The position numbers and the translations under genes were made by a program. Below, piece after piece: positions 9,779 to 19,335 of a DNA stretch of 64,000 bases. The notes under the pieces were generated by a model. That model did no database searches. It was not told the DNA's origin and saw nothing but the letters and a program-made list of their open reading frames with translations. The DNA is taken from assembly GCF_019457915.1 (NCBI RefSeq), contig NZ_JAHZSS010000001.1, positions 345,772-409,771 on the forward strand. The letters run 5' to 3'. Origin of the DNA: Neiella holothuriorum. GTDB lineage: Bacteria; Pseudomonadota; Gammaproteobacteria; Enterobacterales; Neiellaceae. The number at the start of each line of letters is the position of its first letter. The stretch's first letter is position 1.

Positions 9779-10288
9779 ATGCCGGGTTTTATCTGCGCCT
9801 ATGTCACCTATGTTGATGCGTTTAATCGACGCATTGGCCGGCTGGCTATGTACGGGATCTTCCTGATGGTTGGCGTACTTATGTGGTCTTCAATTTCCAA
9901 AACCTTCTTTATGCCGTCGCTGTGGACTCTCGAATCCGCCCAATTCGTGATGGTGGCCTACTACATTCTTGGTGGTGCCTACGCTATCCAACTCAATGCC
10001 AATGTGCGCATGGATCTGTTCTACGGAAACTGGTCTGCGCACAAACGCGCGTGGTTTGACGCCTTTACCGTGTTCTTTTTGATTTTCTACCTCATCGTGC
10101 TGCTTTATGGCGGCTTAGAAAGCATGTTGTATTCCCTCGAATATGGCCAACGGAGCCGCACGGCTTGGCGCCCCTATTTGTGGCCAATTAAAGCGGTCAT
10201 GTGCGTTGGGTTCTTGATGATGATTCTGCAAGCGATTTCGCAGTTGTTCAAAGACATCGCATTAATCAAGGGAGTTGAACTCAAATGA
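9779..10288 (+). CDS. TRAP transporter small membrane subunit (DctQ family)
   Basis: DctQ-type subunit of a tripartite ATP-independent periplasmic transporter, with four hydrophobic segments in 169 residues. Family features are the first helix (MYGIFLMVGVLMWSS), the LESAQFVMVAYYILGGAYA segment and the VRMDLFYGNWSAHKRAWFD loop. AAGGAAA lies 7 bases before the ATG. The stop overlaps the start of the large subunit (ATGA), so the two are translationally coupled. Substrate is not evident from this subunit. Confidence 0.92.
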   Translation: MPGFICAYVTYVDAFNRRIGRLAMYGIFLMVGVLMWSSISKTFFMPSLWTLESAQFVMVAYYILGGAYAIQLNANVRMDLFYGNWSAHKRAWFDAFTVFFLIFYLIVLLYGGLESMLYSLEYGQRSRTAWRPYLWPIKAVMCVGFLMMILQAISQLFKDIALIKGVELK

Positions 10289-11607
10289 GTTATGGGGTGA
10301 TCGCCGCGGCGATGTTTTCATTAATGATGTTACTCATGGCAACGGGTCAGCGAGTGTTTGCCGCGATTGGTGCAGTGGCAGCTATTGCGGCGATGGCGTT
10401 GTGGGGAACCGGCGGTGCGGAGATCCCATTTACCGCGGCCATGAAGTTGATGAATTGGTACCCCATGTTGACGCTCCCCATGTTTATTTTCATGGGCTAT
10501 ATCTTGTCGGAATCCAAAATTGCTGATGACTTATACAAGATGTTCCACGTCTGGATGGGGCCCATGCCCGGCGGTTTGGCCATTGGCACCATTGGCTTGA
10601 TGGTGTTGGTGTCGGCAATGAATGGTTTGTCGGTTGCTGGCATGGCCATTGGTGCCACCATTGCTTTGCCCGAGTTACTAAAGCGCAACTACGACAAGAA
10701 AATGGTGACAGGCGTCATTCAGGCGGGCTCATCCCTGGGCATTTTGGTACCGCCGTCGGTGGTGTTGGTGCTGTACGCCATGATCGCCCGTCAGCCGGTG
10801 GGGCAACTGTGGTTGGCCGGTATCATTCCTGGTCTAGTGATGGCGGCGTTATTTATTATTTACATTGCCGTACGTTGCCGCATGAACCCAAGCCTAGGGC
10901 CTACGCTGTCAAAAGAAGAACGCGCTGTACCGATGGCAGAAAAGCTGCGCTTGCTCGGCGCAGGCATGCTGCCATTGGCTATTTTTGCGGTGATGATGGT
11001 GCCATTTGTTAATGGCTGGACCAGCCTAGTTGAAAGCTCGGCCATTGGCGCCATGGCTGCATTGTTAGCCGCCATTCTGAAACGTCGATTAACCCGCAAA
11101 GTATTTGAAAATTCCGTGCGCAGTACCTTGGGCATCTCCTGCATGTTCATGTGGATCATCCTGGCTGCTCTTGGTTTTGGCGCTGTGTTTGATGGCCTTG
11201 GTGCCGTGAAATCCATTGAGCATCTGTTTACCGATCAATTAGGCCTTAGCCCTTGGACCATCCTCATTTTGATGCAGCTGTCATTTCTGATCATGGGAAC
11301 CTTCCTTGACGACACCGCCATGTTGGTGATTGTGGCGCCGCTCTATGTGCCGCTCGTGAATGCGTTGGGATTCGATTTGATTTGGTACGGCGTGCTCTAC
11401 ACGGTGACCTCGCAAATTGCTTATATGACACCACCGTTTGGCTACAACTTATTTTTGATGCGCGCGATGGCACCACCAGAAATCAGCTTGCGAGATATTT
11501 ACGGCTCGGTTGCCCCTTTTGTGGTCATCATGCTGGTGTCGCTCATTCTCATCATGGTGTTTCCTGATCTTGCCATGTGGTTACCGGAAAAAGTTTACGG
11601 CAACTAG
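10285..11607 (+). CDS. TRAP transporter large membrane subunit (DctM family)
   Basis: The sodium-coupled translocation channel of the TRAP system. It has 440 residues with about 12 hydrophobic segments. Characteristic pieces are LPMFIFMGYILSESKIADDLY, GSSLGILVPPSVVLVLYAM and MGTFLDDTAMLVIVAPLYVPL. The last resembles members often annotated for mannitol/chloroaromatic or keto-acid-type substrates, which is weak evidence for the real substrate. It starts inside the stop of the DctQ gene. A 96-base gap without a terminator separates it from the binding protein gene, so all three probably form one operon. Confidence 0.94.
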   Translation: MSYGVIAAAMFSLMMLLMATGQRVFAAIGAVAAIAAMALWGTGGAEIPFTAAMKLMNWYPMLTLPMFIFMGYILSESKIADDLYKMFHVWMGPMPGGLAIGTIGLMVLVSAMNGLSVAGMAIGATIALPELLKRNYDKKMVTGVIQAGSSLGILVPPSVVLVLYAMIARQPVGQLWLAGIIPGLVMAALFIIYIAVRCRMNPSLGPTLSKEERAVPMAEKLRLLGAGMLPLAIFAVMMVPFVNGWTSLVESSAIGAMAALLAAILKRRLTRKVFENSVRSTLGISCMFMWIILAALGFGAVFDGLGAVKSIEHLFTDQLGLSPWTILILMQLSFLIMGTFLDDTAMLVIVAPLYVPLVNALGFDLIWYGVLYTVTSQIAYMTPPFGYNLFLMRAMAPPEISLRDIYGSVAPFVVIMLVSLILIMVFPDLAMWLPEKVYGN

Positions 11608-11703
11608 CGCACTGATTGTGCTGGCTGCTTGCTCATACAGCAATAAAGCTCGAACTAACGGCGGGTCGATCTCGTCACCCTATAGCCAATCGGAGGATTA
11701 ACC

Positions 11704-12744
11704 ATGACATCAAGACGCAAGTTTTTAACGTCTGCCGCAACATTGGCTGGTGCAACAGCACTGGCTCCCGCCCGTACTTTTGCCGCCAAGCCGAAGATCA
11801 AGTGGCGCATGCAAACCTATGCAGGCCCAGCGCTGGCCGAACACGTGATTAAGCCGGCCATTGAAACCTTCAACCGCATTGCCGGTGAAGAGATGCAAAT
11901 TGAGCTGTACTTTGCCGATCAATTGGTACCAACGGGTGAGCTATTCCGCGCAATGCAAAAAGGGATTATCGATGCCGTTCAGTCTGACGATGATTCCATG
12001 GCATCGCCCACCGAAGTCACCACGTTTGGCGGCTATTTCCCATTTGGTAGCCGTTATTCGTTGGACGTGCCTGTATTGTTTAACCAATACGGTCTGGGCA
12101 AAATTTGGCAAGAAGAATACGCCAAAGTGGGTGTGAAGCACTTGTCTGCAGGGGCTTGGGATCCATGCCACTTCGCCACTAAAAAGCCGATCACCAGTTT
12201 GAATGATCTTAAAGGATTGCGCGTTTTCACCTTCCCAACGGCGGGACGATTCCTGTCGAAATTTGGTGTCGTACCCGTATCTATTCCTTGGGAAGACGTA
12301 GAAATGGCGATGCAAACCGGCGAGCTTGATGGTATCGCTTGGTCTGGTATTACCGAAGATTACACGGTGGGTTGGGCTAATGTGACCGACTACTTCCTGA
12401 CCAACAATATTTCTGGCGCTTGGATTGGCTCTTTCTTTGCCAACATGGATCGCTACAACGAACTGCCTGCTCATTTAAAAGATTTACTGCAACTGACCAT
12501 GGATAGTTCGCACTATTACCGTCAGTGGTGGTACTGGGGAGGTGAAGCTACCTTGCGGGTTGATGGAAGTAAGATGAAGCTAACTTCCATTCCTGATGAA
12601 GAGTGGGCGACGGTTGAAGCGGAAGCTCATAAGTTCTGGGATGAAATTGCCAAAGAATCCCCGACCAAAGCCAAGGTGGTGGAGATCTTCAAAAAATACA
12701 ATGCTGATATGACCAAGGCCGGTCGCCCCTATCGCTACAGCTAA
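11704..12744 (+). CDS. TRAP transporter periplasmic solute-binding protein (DctP family)
   Basis: Periplasmic receptor delivering solute to the DctQ/DctM pair. The 346-residue precursor starts with a twin-arginine type signal (SRRKFL followed by a hydrophobic stretch and an AFAA-like cleavage region near residue 28). The mature part has the DctP fold signature with conserved W and R residues, such as the long helix ending in DAVQSDDDS and the substrate strand LRVFTFPTAGRFLSKFG. GGAGG lies a few bases before the ATG. The ligand is unknown: divergent eutBC suggests ethanolamine or a related amine, while the relation to keto-acid (TakP-like) binders is an alternative. Confidence 0.92.
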   Translation: MTSRRKFLTSAATLAGATALAPARTFAAKPKIKWRMQTYAGPALAEHVIKPAIETFNRIAGEEMQIELYFADQLVPTGELFRAMQKGIIDAVQSDDDSMASPTEVTTFGGYFPFGSRYSLDVPVLFNQYGLGKIWQEEYAKVGVKHLSAGAWDPCHFATKKPITSLNDLKGLRVFTFPTAGRFLSKFGVVPVSIPWEDVEMAMQTGELDGIAWSGITEDYTVGWANVTDYFLTNNISGAWIGSFFANMDRYNELPAHLKDLLQLTMDSSHYYRQWWYWGGEATLRVDGSKMKLTSIPDEEWATVEAEAHKFWDEIAKESPTKAKVVEIFKKYNADMTKAGRPYRYS

Positions 12745-12793
12745 TGAGCCATTAAAGCTGAAGCTCCGGCTTATCAGCTCAATGGTTTTGATT

Positions 12794-12827
12794 GCCAAAA
12801 GCTCGCCAATATCGGCGGGCTTTTGGC
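12794..12827 (+). terminator. Hairpin after the TRAP operon
   Basis: Fourteen-base arms (12794-12807 and 12814-12827, one G-T pair, loop AATATC) end in a CTTTTGG arm 50 bases after the binding protein stop. This is a strong stem and the likely end of the TRAP transcript. Confidence 0.8.
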
Positions 12828-12975
12828 CGAATATAGGGTCAGTTTGTTGAGTGAATCTAACCGGTAAAAATTACCAGCGAATAAATTTCACACAGTTTCA
12901 CTCGATTTTTAGGCCTGAGATCCCTATAGTGCGCGCGTTAAGCATAAATACCCATCTAGCTCAGGAAACGCTCTT

Positions 12976-14565
12976 TTGATCTCAACCGCAAACATCACCA
13001 TGCAGTTTGGTGCCGAACCATTGTTCGAAAATATCTCCGTTAAGTTCTCTGACGGCAATCGCTATGGCCTAATTGGCGCCAATGGCTGTGGCAAATCTAC
13101 CTTCATGAAAATTTTGGATGGCAGCCTAGCCCCAAGTGCTGGAAACGTCAGCATCACGCCTAATGAGCGCGTAGGCAAGCTCCATCAGGACCAGTTTGCG
13201 TTTGAAGAGTACACGGTGATTGATACGGTCATCATGGGCCACAAAGAATTGTGGGAAGTGAAGCAAGAGCGTGACCGTATTTACTCGTTACCTGAAATGT
13301 CTGAAGAAGAAGGCATGATCGTTGCCGAGCTAGAAACTCAGTTCGCCGAAATGGATGGTTATAGTGCCGAGAGCCGCGCCGGTGAAATTTTAATTGGTGC
13401 TGGTATCGAAGAGTCATTGCACTTTGGCCCAATGAGCGAAGTCGCACCGGGTTGGAAATTGCGAGTCTTGCTCGCGCAGGCGTTATTCTCGGATCCCGAT
13501 ATTCTGCTACTCGACGAACCAACCAACAACCTCGACATTGAAACCATCAGCTGGCTTGAAAAGGTGTTGAACGAACGTAAAAGCACCATGGTGATCATTT
13601 CGCACGATCGTCACTTCCTCAATGCGGTGTGCACCCACATGGCTGATATTGATTATGGTGAGCTGCGTGTTTATCCGGGTAACTATGATGATTTCATGCG
13701 GGCGTCTACGTTAGCGCGTGAACAGCTTCAATCGGACAATGCCAAAAAGAAAGCTCAAATTGCCGAGCTGCAACAATTTGTTAGTCGTTTCTCTGCCAAT
13801 GCGTCAAAGGCGAAGCAAGCAACTTCGCGAGCGCGTCAAATTGACAAAATCAAACTGGACGATATCAAACCGTCGAGCCGCGTTAGCCCGTTTATTCGCT
13901 TTAACCAAGAGAAGAAGCTGCACCGCCAAGCGCTGATCCTTGAAAATTTAAGCCATGGTTTTGATGGTGACACCTTGTTTAGTGACGGCAACATGATCAT
14001 TGAAGCCGGTACTCGACTTGCTGTGATTGGTGACAATGGTGCCGGTAAAACCACCTTCTTGCGCTGCTTAATGGATCAGTTGAGCGCCAATGAAGGGGTT
14101 ATCAAGTGGTCTGAAAATGCCAGCTTGGGTTACTGCCCACAGGATCATGCAGGCAACTTCCCTGAAGGAATGAATGTGTTTGATTGGATGAGCCAATGGC
14201 GTAAGCCAGGCCATGATGATCAAATTGTTCGCGCCATGCTTGGCCGCTTACTGTTCTCAGCTGATGATTACAAAAAACTGGTCACTGTGTGTTCTGGTGG
14301 TGAGAAAAACCGACTGTTGTTCGGCAAGTTAATGATGCAAGAGACCAATGTCTTGCTGATGGATGAGCCAACCAACCACCTCGACATGGAAGCCATTGAA
14401 GCACTCAACTTGGCTCTTGAGCACTATGAAGGCACCCTGATCTTTGTCAGCCATGACCGAGAGTTTGTCCAGTCGCTGGCAACTCGCGTGGTAGAAATCA
14501 AAGATCGTAAGCTGATCGACTTCCAAGGTACCTACGACGAGTACCGAGCGAGTCAAGACGCCTAA
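12976..14565 (+). CDS. ybiT: ABC-F family ATPase, YbiT type
   Basis: Cytosolic ABC-F protein with two ATP-binding cassettes and no membrane domain. ABC-F proteins act on ribosomes; the exact role of YbiT is less defined. Walker A motifs are GANGCGKS and GDNGAGKT, and both halves have [16 protein letters not shown] Walker B motifs. The first signature is the degenerate VAPGWKLRV seen in YbiT, the second is CSGGEKNR. The inter-domain linker includes [20 protein letters not shown]. Length 529 equals E. coli YbiT (530). The start is a TTG at 12976, with AGGAAA 8-9 bases upstream. Confidence 0.93.
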   Translation: MISTANITMQFGAEPLFENISVKFSDGNRYGLIGANGCGKSTFMKILDGSLAPSAGNVSITPNERVGKLHQDQFAFEEYTVIDTVIMGHKELWEVKQERDRIYSLPEMSEEEGMIVAELETQFAEMDGYSAESRAGEILIGAGIEESLHFGPMSEVAPGWKLRVLLAQALFSDPDILLLDEPTNNLDIETISWLEKVLNERKSTMVIISHDRHFLNAVCTHMADIDYGELRVYPGNYDDFMRASTLAREQLQSDNAKKKAQIAELQQFVSRFSANASKAKQATSRARQIDKIKLDDIKPSSRVSPFIRFNQEKKLHRQALILENLSHGFDGDTLFSDGNMIIEAGTRLAVIGDNGAGKTTFLRCLMDQLSANEGVIKWSENASLGYCPQDHAGNFPEGMNVFDWMSQWRKPGHDDQIVRAMLGRLLFSADDYKKLVTVCSGGEKNRLLFGKLMMQETNVLLMDEPTNHLDMEAIEALNLALEHYEGTLIFVSHDREFVQSLATRVVEIKDRKLIDFQGTYDEYRASQDA

Positions 14566-14597
14566 CCATTGGCGGCGTTGGCTGCCTGTGCGTTTAT

Positions 14598-14623
14598 TGC
14601 AGTGCCTGATGACGGGCACTGCA
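14598..14623 (+). terminator. Hairpin after ybiT
   Basis: Nine-base perfect arms (14598-14606 and 14615-14623, 8-base loop) followed by CACTTTTGTTTG, about 30 bases after the ybiT stop. Confidence 0.75.
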
Positions 14624-14753
14624 CACTTTTGTTTGTTGCCCCACTCATCACACCGATACATCAACACTACCAATAACACTGATTTGATTGTCACTTTTTG
14701 GCACAATAGCTAGTCGTTCAGAACAACTATTTTGGTAGCCTCGGAGCCTTTGA

Positions 14754-16157
14754 TTGTCGGCGTTTTCTCAGCATTCCTCACATCGATTAAGTCGGGTTTA
14801 CCTGCGTAAGAACCTTGCGTTGGCTTGGCCTCTTGCTCTCAATGCCTTGCTGATGCAGTCGATGCTAATCATCGACACCTTGTTGGTCTCGCCGTTGGGT
14901 GAAGTACCGCTGGCAGCTATGGGGATTGCGTCAACCATATTAGCGTTTGCGCTAGGCGTGCAATTGGCATTGGCCAACGGCACCCAGCTTATTGTTGGGC
15001 GGGTGTTTGGCGCGAATGATCAGCAAGGGTTGGCTTCAACCGTGATCAACGGACTGCTGATTAATCTAGCCGCCGCGTTTTTGTTTTTGCTGATTTTTCA
15101 TCTCTGGTTAGAGCCTGCGGTGAATGCCTTAACCGATCGCCAGGACATTGCTGACAAGGTACAAGAGTATCTGGCTGTGGGGCAATACATCCTGCTTCTC
15201 AACGCGCTGGCGCAAACTATTATTGCGCTGCTCAATGGCCGCGGTGATACCAAAACGCCTTTTCAGGCTTATTTACTAGAGCTGCCGTTTAACGCCGTCG
15301 TTAGCTTTGTGCTGATTTTTGGGGTGAGTGCGCTTGGTTTGAATTGGCAAGGTTTAGGAGGGGAAAACCTTGGCTGGGAAGGTTTAGGGTTTGTTGGAGC
15401 CGCCTTTGGTAGTTTAGCGGCCATTACCGTGCGGCTGTTGTATTTGTTGTGGCGGCTTGCTCAACAAACGGATTTACCCGCCTTTACGCTTAAATTTAAC
15501 CGCTCTGAATTGACACAACACTTTGCTGAGATCTGGCCGGTGGCCACCAATTTCATTGTCTTATCCGTTGGCAATACGGTTTATCAACTGTTGTTTGCCC
15601 AGCTAAATATTTATTCCTATGTCGCCATCACGTTGATTTTTCCTTGGCTACGTATTGCCACCCAATTCATTGTGGCGTGGGCGCAGGCTAATTCTATTAG
15701 CATCACCCAAGCCATTGGCAAAGGCAGGCATAATCATTTAGCACTGATTGTGCGGGCTTGTATCAAACTCGGTGCGCTAATGGCCTGTGCGGTGTCGGCC
15801 GCCTTGTTTGGCTTTAGTTTGCTGGTGGAAGTGGTCTACCCCAACGTGACCGAGCAAACCTATGTTGCGCTGGCAAGCATTGCGCCGCTCTATATTGCGC
15901 TGCCATTGGTACGCACCTTTAACACCATTGCTGGCAATTCGCTCAGAGCAATGGGGCGTAGTGTGCAAGTGCTTAAAATACACTTTGTTACGCAATGGCT
16001 GGTGGGTGTGCCGCTCTGTGGCTTAGTTATTTTGTATTTTGATTGGGGCTTGGTGTGGGCGTTTGCGTTGTTGCCGATCGAAGAGCTACTCAAAGCGATT
16101 CCCTTCTACCGATTACTGCGCCATCAGTTGATTGATGGACGTGATTGTTCGAAATAG
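14754..16157 (+). CDS. MATE family multidrug/metabolite exporter
   Basis: Inner-membrane cation-coupled antiporter of the MATE family, 467 residues with 12 hydrophobic segments in two similar halves. Family hallmarks are the N-terminal ALAWPLALNALLMQSMLIID segment, PLAAMGIASTI, and the second-half WPVATNFIVLSVGN and AWAQANSISITQAIG. The start is TTG at 14754 with GGAG 8 bases upstream; the first ATG would remove conserved N-terminal residues. It stands alone, and its substrate cannot be inferred. Confidence 0.9.
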   Translation: MSAFSQHSSHRLSRVYLRKNLALAWPLALNALLMQSMLIIDTLLVSPLGEVPLAAMGIASTILAFALGVQLALANGTQLIVGRVFGANDQQGLASTVINGLLINLAAAFLFLLIFHLWLEPAVNALTDRQDIADKVQEYLAVGQYILLLNALAQTIIALLNGRGDTKTPFQAYLLELPFNAVVSFVLIFGVSALGLNWQGLGGENLGWEGLGFVGAAFGSLAAITVRLLYLLWRLAQQTDLPAFTLKFNRSELTQHFAEIWPVATNFIVLSVGNTVYQLLFAQLNIYSYVAITLIFPWLRIATQFIVAWAQANSISITQAIGKGRHNHLALIVRACIKLGALMACAVSAALFGFSLLVEVVYPNVTEQTYVALASIAPLYIALPLVRTFNTIAGNSLRAMGRSVQVLKIHFVTQWLVGVPLCGLVILYFDWGLVWAFALLPIEELLKAIPFYRLLRHQLIDGRDCSK

Positions 16158-16309
16158 AAACCGTGAACACAATACAGCGCAACGAGCTCAAAACGCATGT
16201 CACAACGGTCATACAACTCAACCACATCAAGATATCCAACGCTCTCCATAAAACCTTTGGGGTTTGCGCGCGATACTTGGTGCGGCTGAGTCTGCCTTAC
16301 AGAGATTTG

Positions 16310-19090
16310 TTACTGAGCGAGAAGCGCCTCAAACTGAGCTTCAGACAACACTTCTTTATCAAGTAACGCCTTTGCAACCGTGTCAATTTGATGCCATTGC
16401 TGCGCTACGAGTTGCGCTGTTTTGGCTGTTGCTTCGTCTAGCCATTGTTTAATCAGCGCTTCGGTGTGCTGTTGGAAATAATTCTCGCCGGAGCATTGGT
16501 TCAAGGCTGTAACGTCGATGTTGTAGCTATCTGGGTGCATGCCGTGTTTGGCAATGGCTGACCATGCCGACCACATCGCGTTTCTGAGATCGCTACTGGC
16601 TCCGGTATCGAGTCCTTCGTCACCGAATTGTTTTACTTGTGCCGCTCTACCGGCTAACGCCACGCAAGTTCTAGAAAACCAGAACGACTTGGTGGTCGAA
16701 ATGTGTTGATCGTTACTGTACGCAACCATGCCCAAGGTTTGTTCTCGAGGCACCACACTAATTTGCTCAATAACCTGTTCAGGCAACAGCACCTTGGAAA
16801 TAACGGCGTGTCCGGCCTCGTGATAAGCGGTTTCTGCAAGCGTTTTTTCACTATTATCAAGCGAGCGCTTGGCACCGTATTTGAGAATATTAATTTCCTC
16901 AACCAAGGTGCTTTGATCGATTTTTCGATTGTCTTCACTGAGTGCGCGCAATACCGCTTCACGGTGAATTTTTTCTAAATCGGCACCACTCATTCCGGCC
17001 GTTAATGACACGATTAAATCGATGTTGATGTCGGTTTCATAGCCGTCGTAACGCAAAAACTTTTCCATAAACCAGCGGCGCGCGTCTTTGTCTAAACACG
17101 GCACGTGCACGTGCAAGTCAAGCCGTCCAGAGCGCAACAATGCTTCATCAAGCTTTTCTAATCGATTGGTGGCAGCAACAATGAATACCGGCTCGCGGGC
17201 CTGAGTAAAGCCGTCAATTTCGGTTAGCAGTCGGTTTATCAGTGCATCGGCTTTCGGCCCTGCGTCACCACGTTTGGGTAGCGCATCGATTTCGTCGATA
17301 AACAAGATACATGGCGCGTATTTTCTCACCCGCTGAAACAAAGACTTCATAAAGTTATCAGAGAGAAGTTCATTACCGGAACAGGTGGCGATCGGCATGC
17401 CGGCTTCACTGGCTAATGCCCTAGCGAGTGTGGTTTTACCGGTTCCTGGCGGGCCGTAAAGCACCATACCTTTGGGCGGTGATACGCCAGCTTGAGCCAG
17501 TTGATCGCCGTGGCTAAGAATATTAATGGTTTCTCTCAACCGAGCTTTTACGACGTCATGGCCAGCAATATCACTGAACTGAATTGTTGGCATATCCAGA
17601 ACAATGCCACCGCTTTCTCCTACGTCTTCTGTGCTGAGTAACAGCTTGCGAGAGGCATGAGAAAAGTTAACTGTGAGAATGTCTTCAGCTAAGCTGCACG
17701 ATGTTTCCACGCACAGCACTTCGTGCCGAAGCCTCAGCGCTTGAACTTGGCTGTCAAAGGTTTCACTTGCTAACAAGTTAAGGATTTCATCGCCGAGCGA
17801 GAGCGCGATCTTGGAAAAATTAGTTTCCGGGTTGAGTCGCATAAAGTCGGTAATGGGATCAAGCACTTTGCCGGCAATATTTGCCTTGATATCGCGAATA
17901 TCAAAAAATGGCGCAAAGGTGGTGAGTAGCAGTCTTAAAACATCGTCTTCGAGCGGCTCGAAATAGATATCGCTTTTCTTGGTAAAGTGCTTGAGATCTG
18001 TGGTGACCTGCTTGTTTGCAACTTGGGTTAGCTCTGGTACGCCGAGCGTTTTGAAAAGTACAATACTTCCCTGAGACAACCGAGACAGGAATTCGGGGGG
18101 AATAGCTTTGACTTCACGATCCCGCTCGATTTTTGTTTCGTTGCGCAGTTGGCTGAGCATGGCTGCACGCGCTTGTTCCGGCTGGCTTTCGATACTGCTC
18201 AGATAGCCCTGCTTATTGTAAACCGCACTGCCCAAATTCGAGGTGAACACCACAATGGTTTTGCGGAAGTCGACTTCCTTTTGCGTGTATTCATCGGTGA
18301 CTAATCCGGCTGAAAGCATACGGAGTAAGGCTAACAATACTTGCGTATGTGCTTTTTCAAACTCGTCAAATACGATCACCGATTTTGGATGCTTCTCAAC
18401 AAAAGTTGTGAGAACACCTGGTGCCGCATCATCGTAGGTTTTTTTGGCGCCCACCAAACCAAAACTTTCATTGGCGTTGGTGTACTGGGTCATATCAAAT
18501 ACTTTGCACGAATACTCATTACCGAGGTGATGAGCAAAGCGTTCTGCCAAAAATGTTTTTCCGCAGGCGGCAGGGCCAGCAAATAAAAATAGGCCTTGCG
18601 GTCTATTTTGCCGTGGCTGCCAGAGCCCTTTTACCATGCTATCGATTAAAAGCTCTACGGCGTGATCTTGGCCGTACACTTCATCCAATAGCGTTTGTTT
18701 GAGTTGTTCAAAGCTTTTGAGTTGGTCAATATAATCGGATGGCGCGTCGGGCACGTCGAACAAATCCACCATGTTTTTCAACTCACGGCCTGCGTCGTCG
18801 GAGGTAAGCTCATCGATAAATTCTTTAAGCTCAGGGGAGAACGGTATAAAACGACGTTCTTCCATTTGTTTGATCAATGACTTACTTAAATCAGAGCAAT
18901 ATCTAGCCGACAACACTGTGATCGTGGCACTGCGCAAAATTGACGATGCCAGCTTTTGATAGGGCTCACTGTCTTTATTGTATGCATGAGAAATTAAACA
19001 GAAAAAAGCGGCGGAAACATGTTCGGGGGTGAGCTGGTCAGATTTTTCACTGATCGCGATATGTTTGGCAAAAAGAAGTAGTGTTCTCAA
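16310..19090 (-). CDS. Clp-type AAA+ fused to FtsH-type AAA+ and M41 zinc protease
   Basis: A 926-residue protein of unusual build. Residues 1-150 are a helical region resembling a Clp N-domain. Residues ~160-350 are a ClpA/B D2-like AAA+ module: Walker A GPAACGKT (172-179), Walker B VIVFDEFEKAH (238-248), arginine finger in PPEFLSRL. Residues ~500-720 are an FtsH-like AAA+ module: Walker A GPPGTGKT (546-553), Walker B ILFIDEIDAL (595-604), arginine fingers in ALLRSGRLD. Residues ~750-926 are an M41 peptidase with HEAGH (757-761) and the third zinc ligand in TGASSDL (Asp834). No transmembrane segment is present, unlike true FtsH. Both pore loops look atypical (GLVG instead of GYVG; the FtsH MFVG segment is missing). 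The start is TTG at 19090 with AGGG 9 bases upstream. Predicted activity: ATP-driven unfolding and proteolysis; substrate unknown. Confidence 0.85.
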   Translation of the reverse strand: MRTLLLFAKHIAISEKSDQLTPEHVSAAFFCLISHAYNKDSEPYQKLASSILRSATITVLSARYCSDLSKSLIKQMEERRFIPFSPELKEFIDELTSDDAGRELKNMVDLFDVPDAPSDYIDQLKSFEQLKQTLLDEVYGQDHAVELLIDSMVKGLWQPRQNRPQGLFLFAGPAACGKTFLAERFAHHLGNEYSCKVFDMTQYTNANESFGLVGAKKTYDDAAPGVLTTFVEKHPKSVIVFDEFEKAHTQVLLALLRMLSAGLVTDEYTQKEVDFRKTIVVFTSNLGSAVYNKQGYLSSIESQPEQARAAMLSQLRNETKIERDREVKAIPPEFLSRLSQGSIVLFKTLGVPELTQVANKQVTTDLKHFTKKSDIYFEPLEDDVLRLLLTTFAPFFDIRDIKANIAGKVLDPITDFMRLNPETNFSKIALSLGDEILNLLASETFDSQVQALRLRHEVLCVETSCSLAEDILTVNFSHASRKLLLSTEDVGESGGIVLDMPTIQFSDIAGHDVVKARLRETINILSHGDQLAQAGVSPPKGMVLYGPPGTGKTTLARALASEAGMPIATCSGNELLSDNFMKSLFQRVRKYAPCILFIDEIDALPKRGDAGPKADALINRLLTEIDGFTQAREPVFIVAATNRLEKLDEALLRSGRLDLHVHVPCLDKDARRWFMEKFLRYDGYETDINIDLIVSLTAGMSGADLEKIHREAVLRALSEDNRKIDQSTLVEEINILKYGAKRSLDNSEKTLAETAYHEAGHAVISKVLLPEQVIEQISVVPREQTLGMVAYSNDQHISTTKSFWFSRTCVALAGRAAQVKQFGDEGLDTGASSDLRNAMWSAWSAIAKHGMHPDSYNIDVTALNQCSGENYFQQHTEALIKQWLDEATAKTAQLVAQQWHQIDTVAKALLDKEVLSEAQFEALLAQ

Positions 19091-19218
19091 GTAGACGTTC
19101 CCTGTTAAGCACCTGACGAGTGGGGCGCCATTCTGTCATGCCTCGGGATTTATTTACAACATGTGGTTCTACGGTTCGTGATGCTAGTAGAAACCAATTT
19201 GTTACTTTCCTTACTCTA

Positions 19219-19247
19219 TTGAATTGGCGATATTTTTCACGTTAAAT
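19219..19247 (+). promoter_or_regulatory. Possible promoter for the YbjN-like gene
   Basis: TTGAAT (19219-19224), a 17-base spacer and TTAAAT (19242-19247) lie in the 245-base divergent region between the protease gene and the YbjN-like gene. Each box matches the consensus at four of six positions, so this is only a candidate. Confidence 0.3.
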
Positions 19248-19335
19248 GAGACCATAACTAAAGCCTACAGTGCATTGCTTTCCGCGAACATTGCCCATCC
19301 ATTGTAGCCACTTGCCGACCTACTCAGAATTTTGA

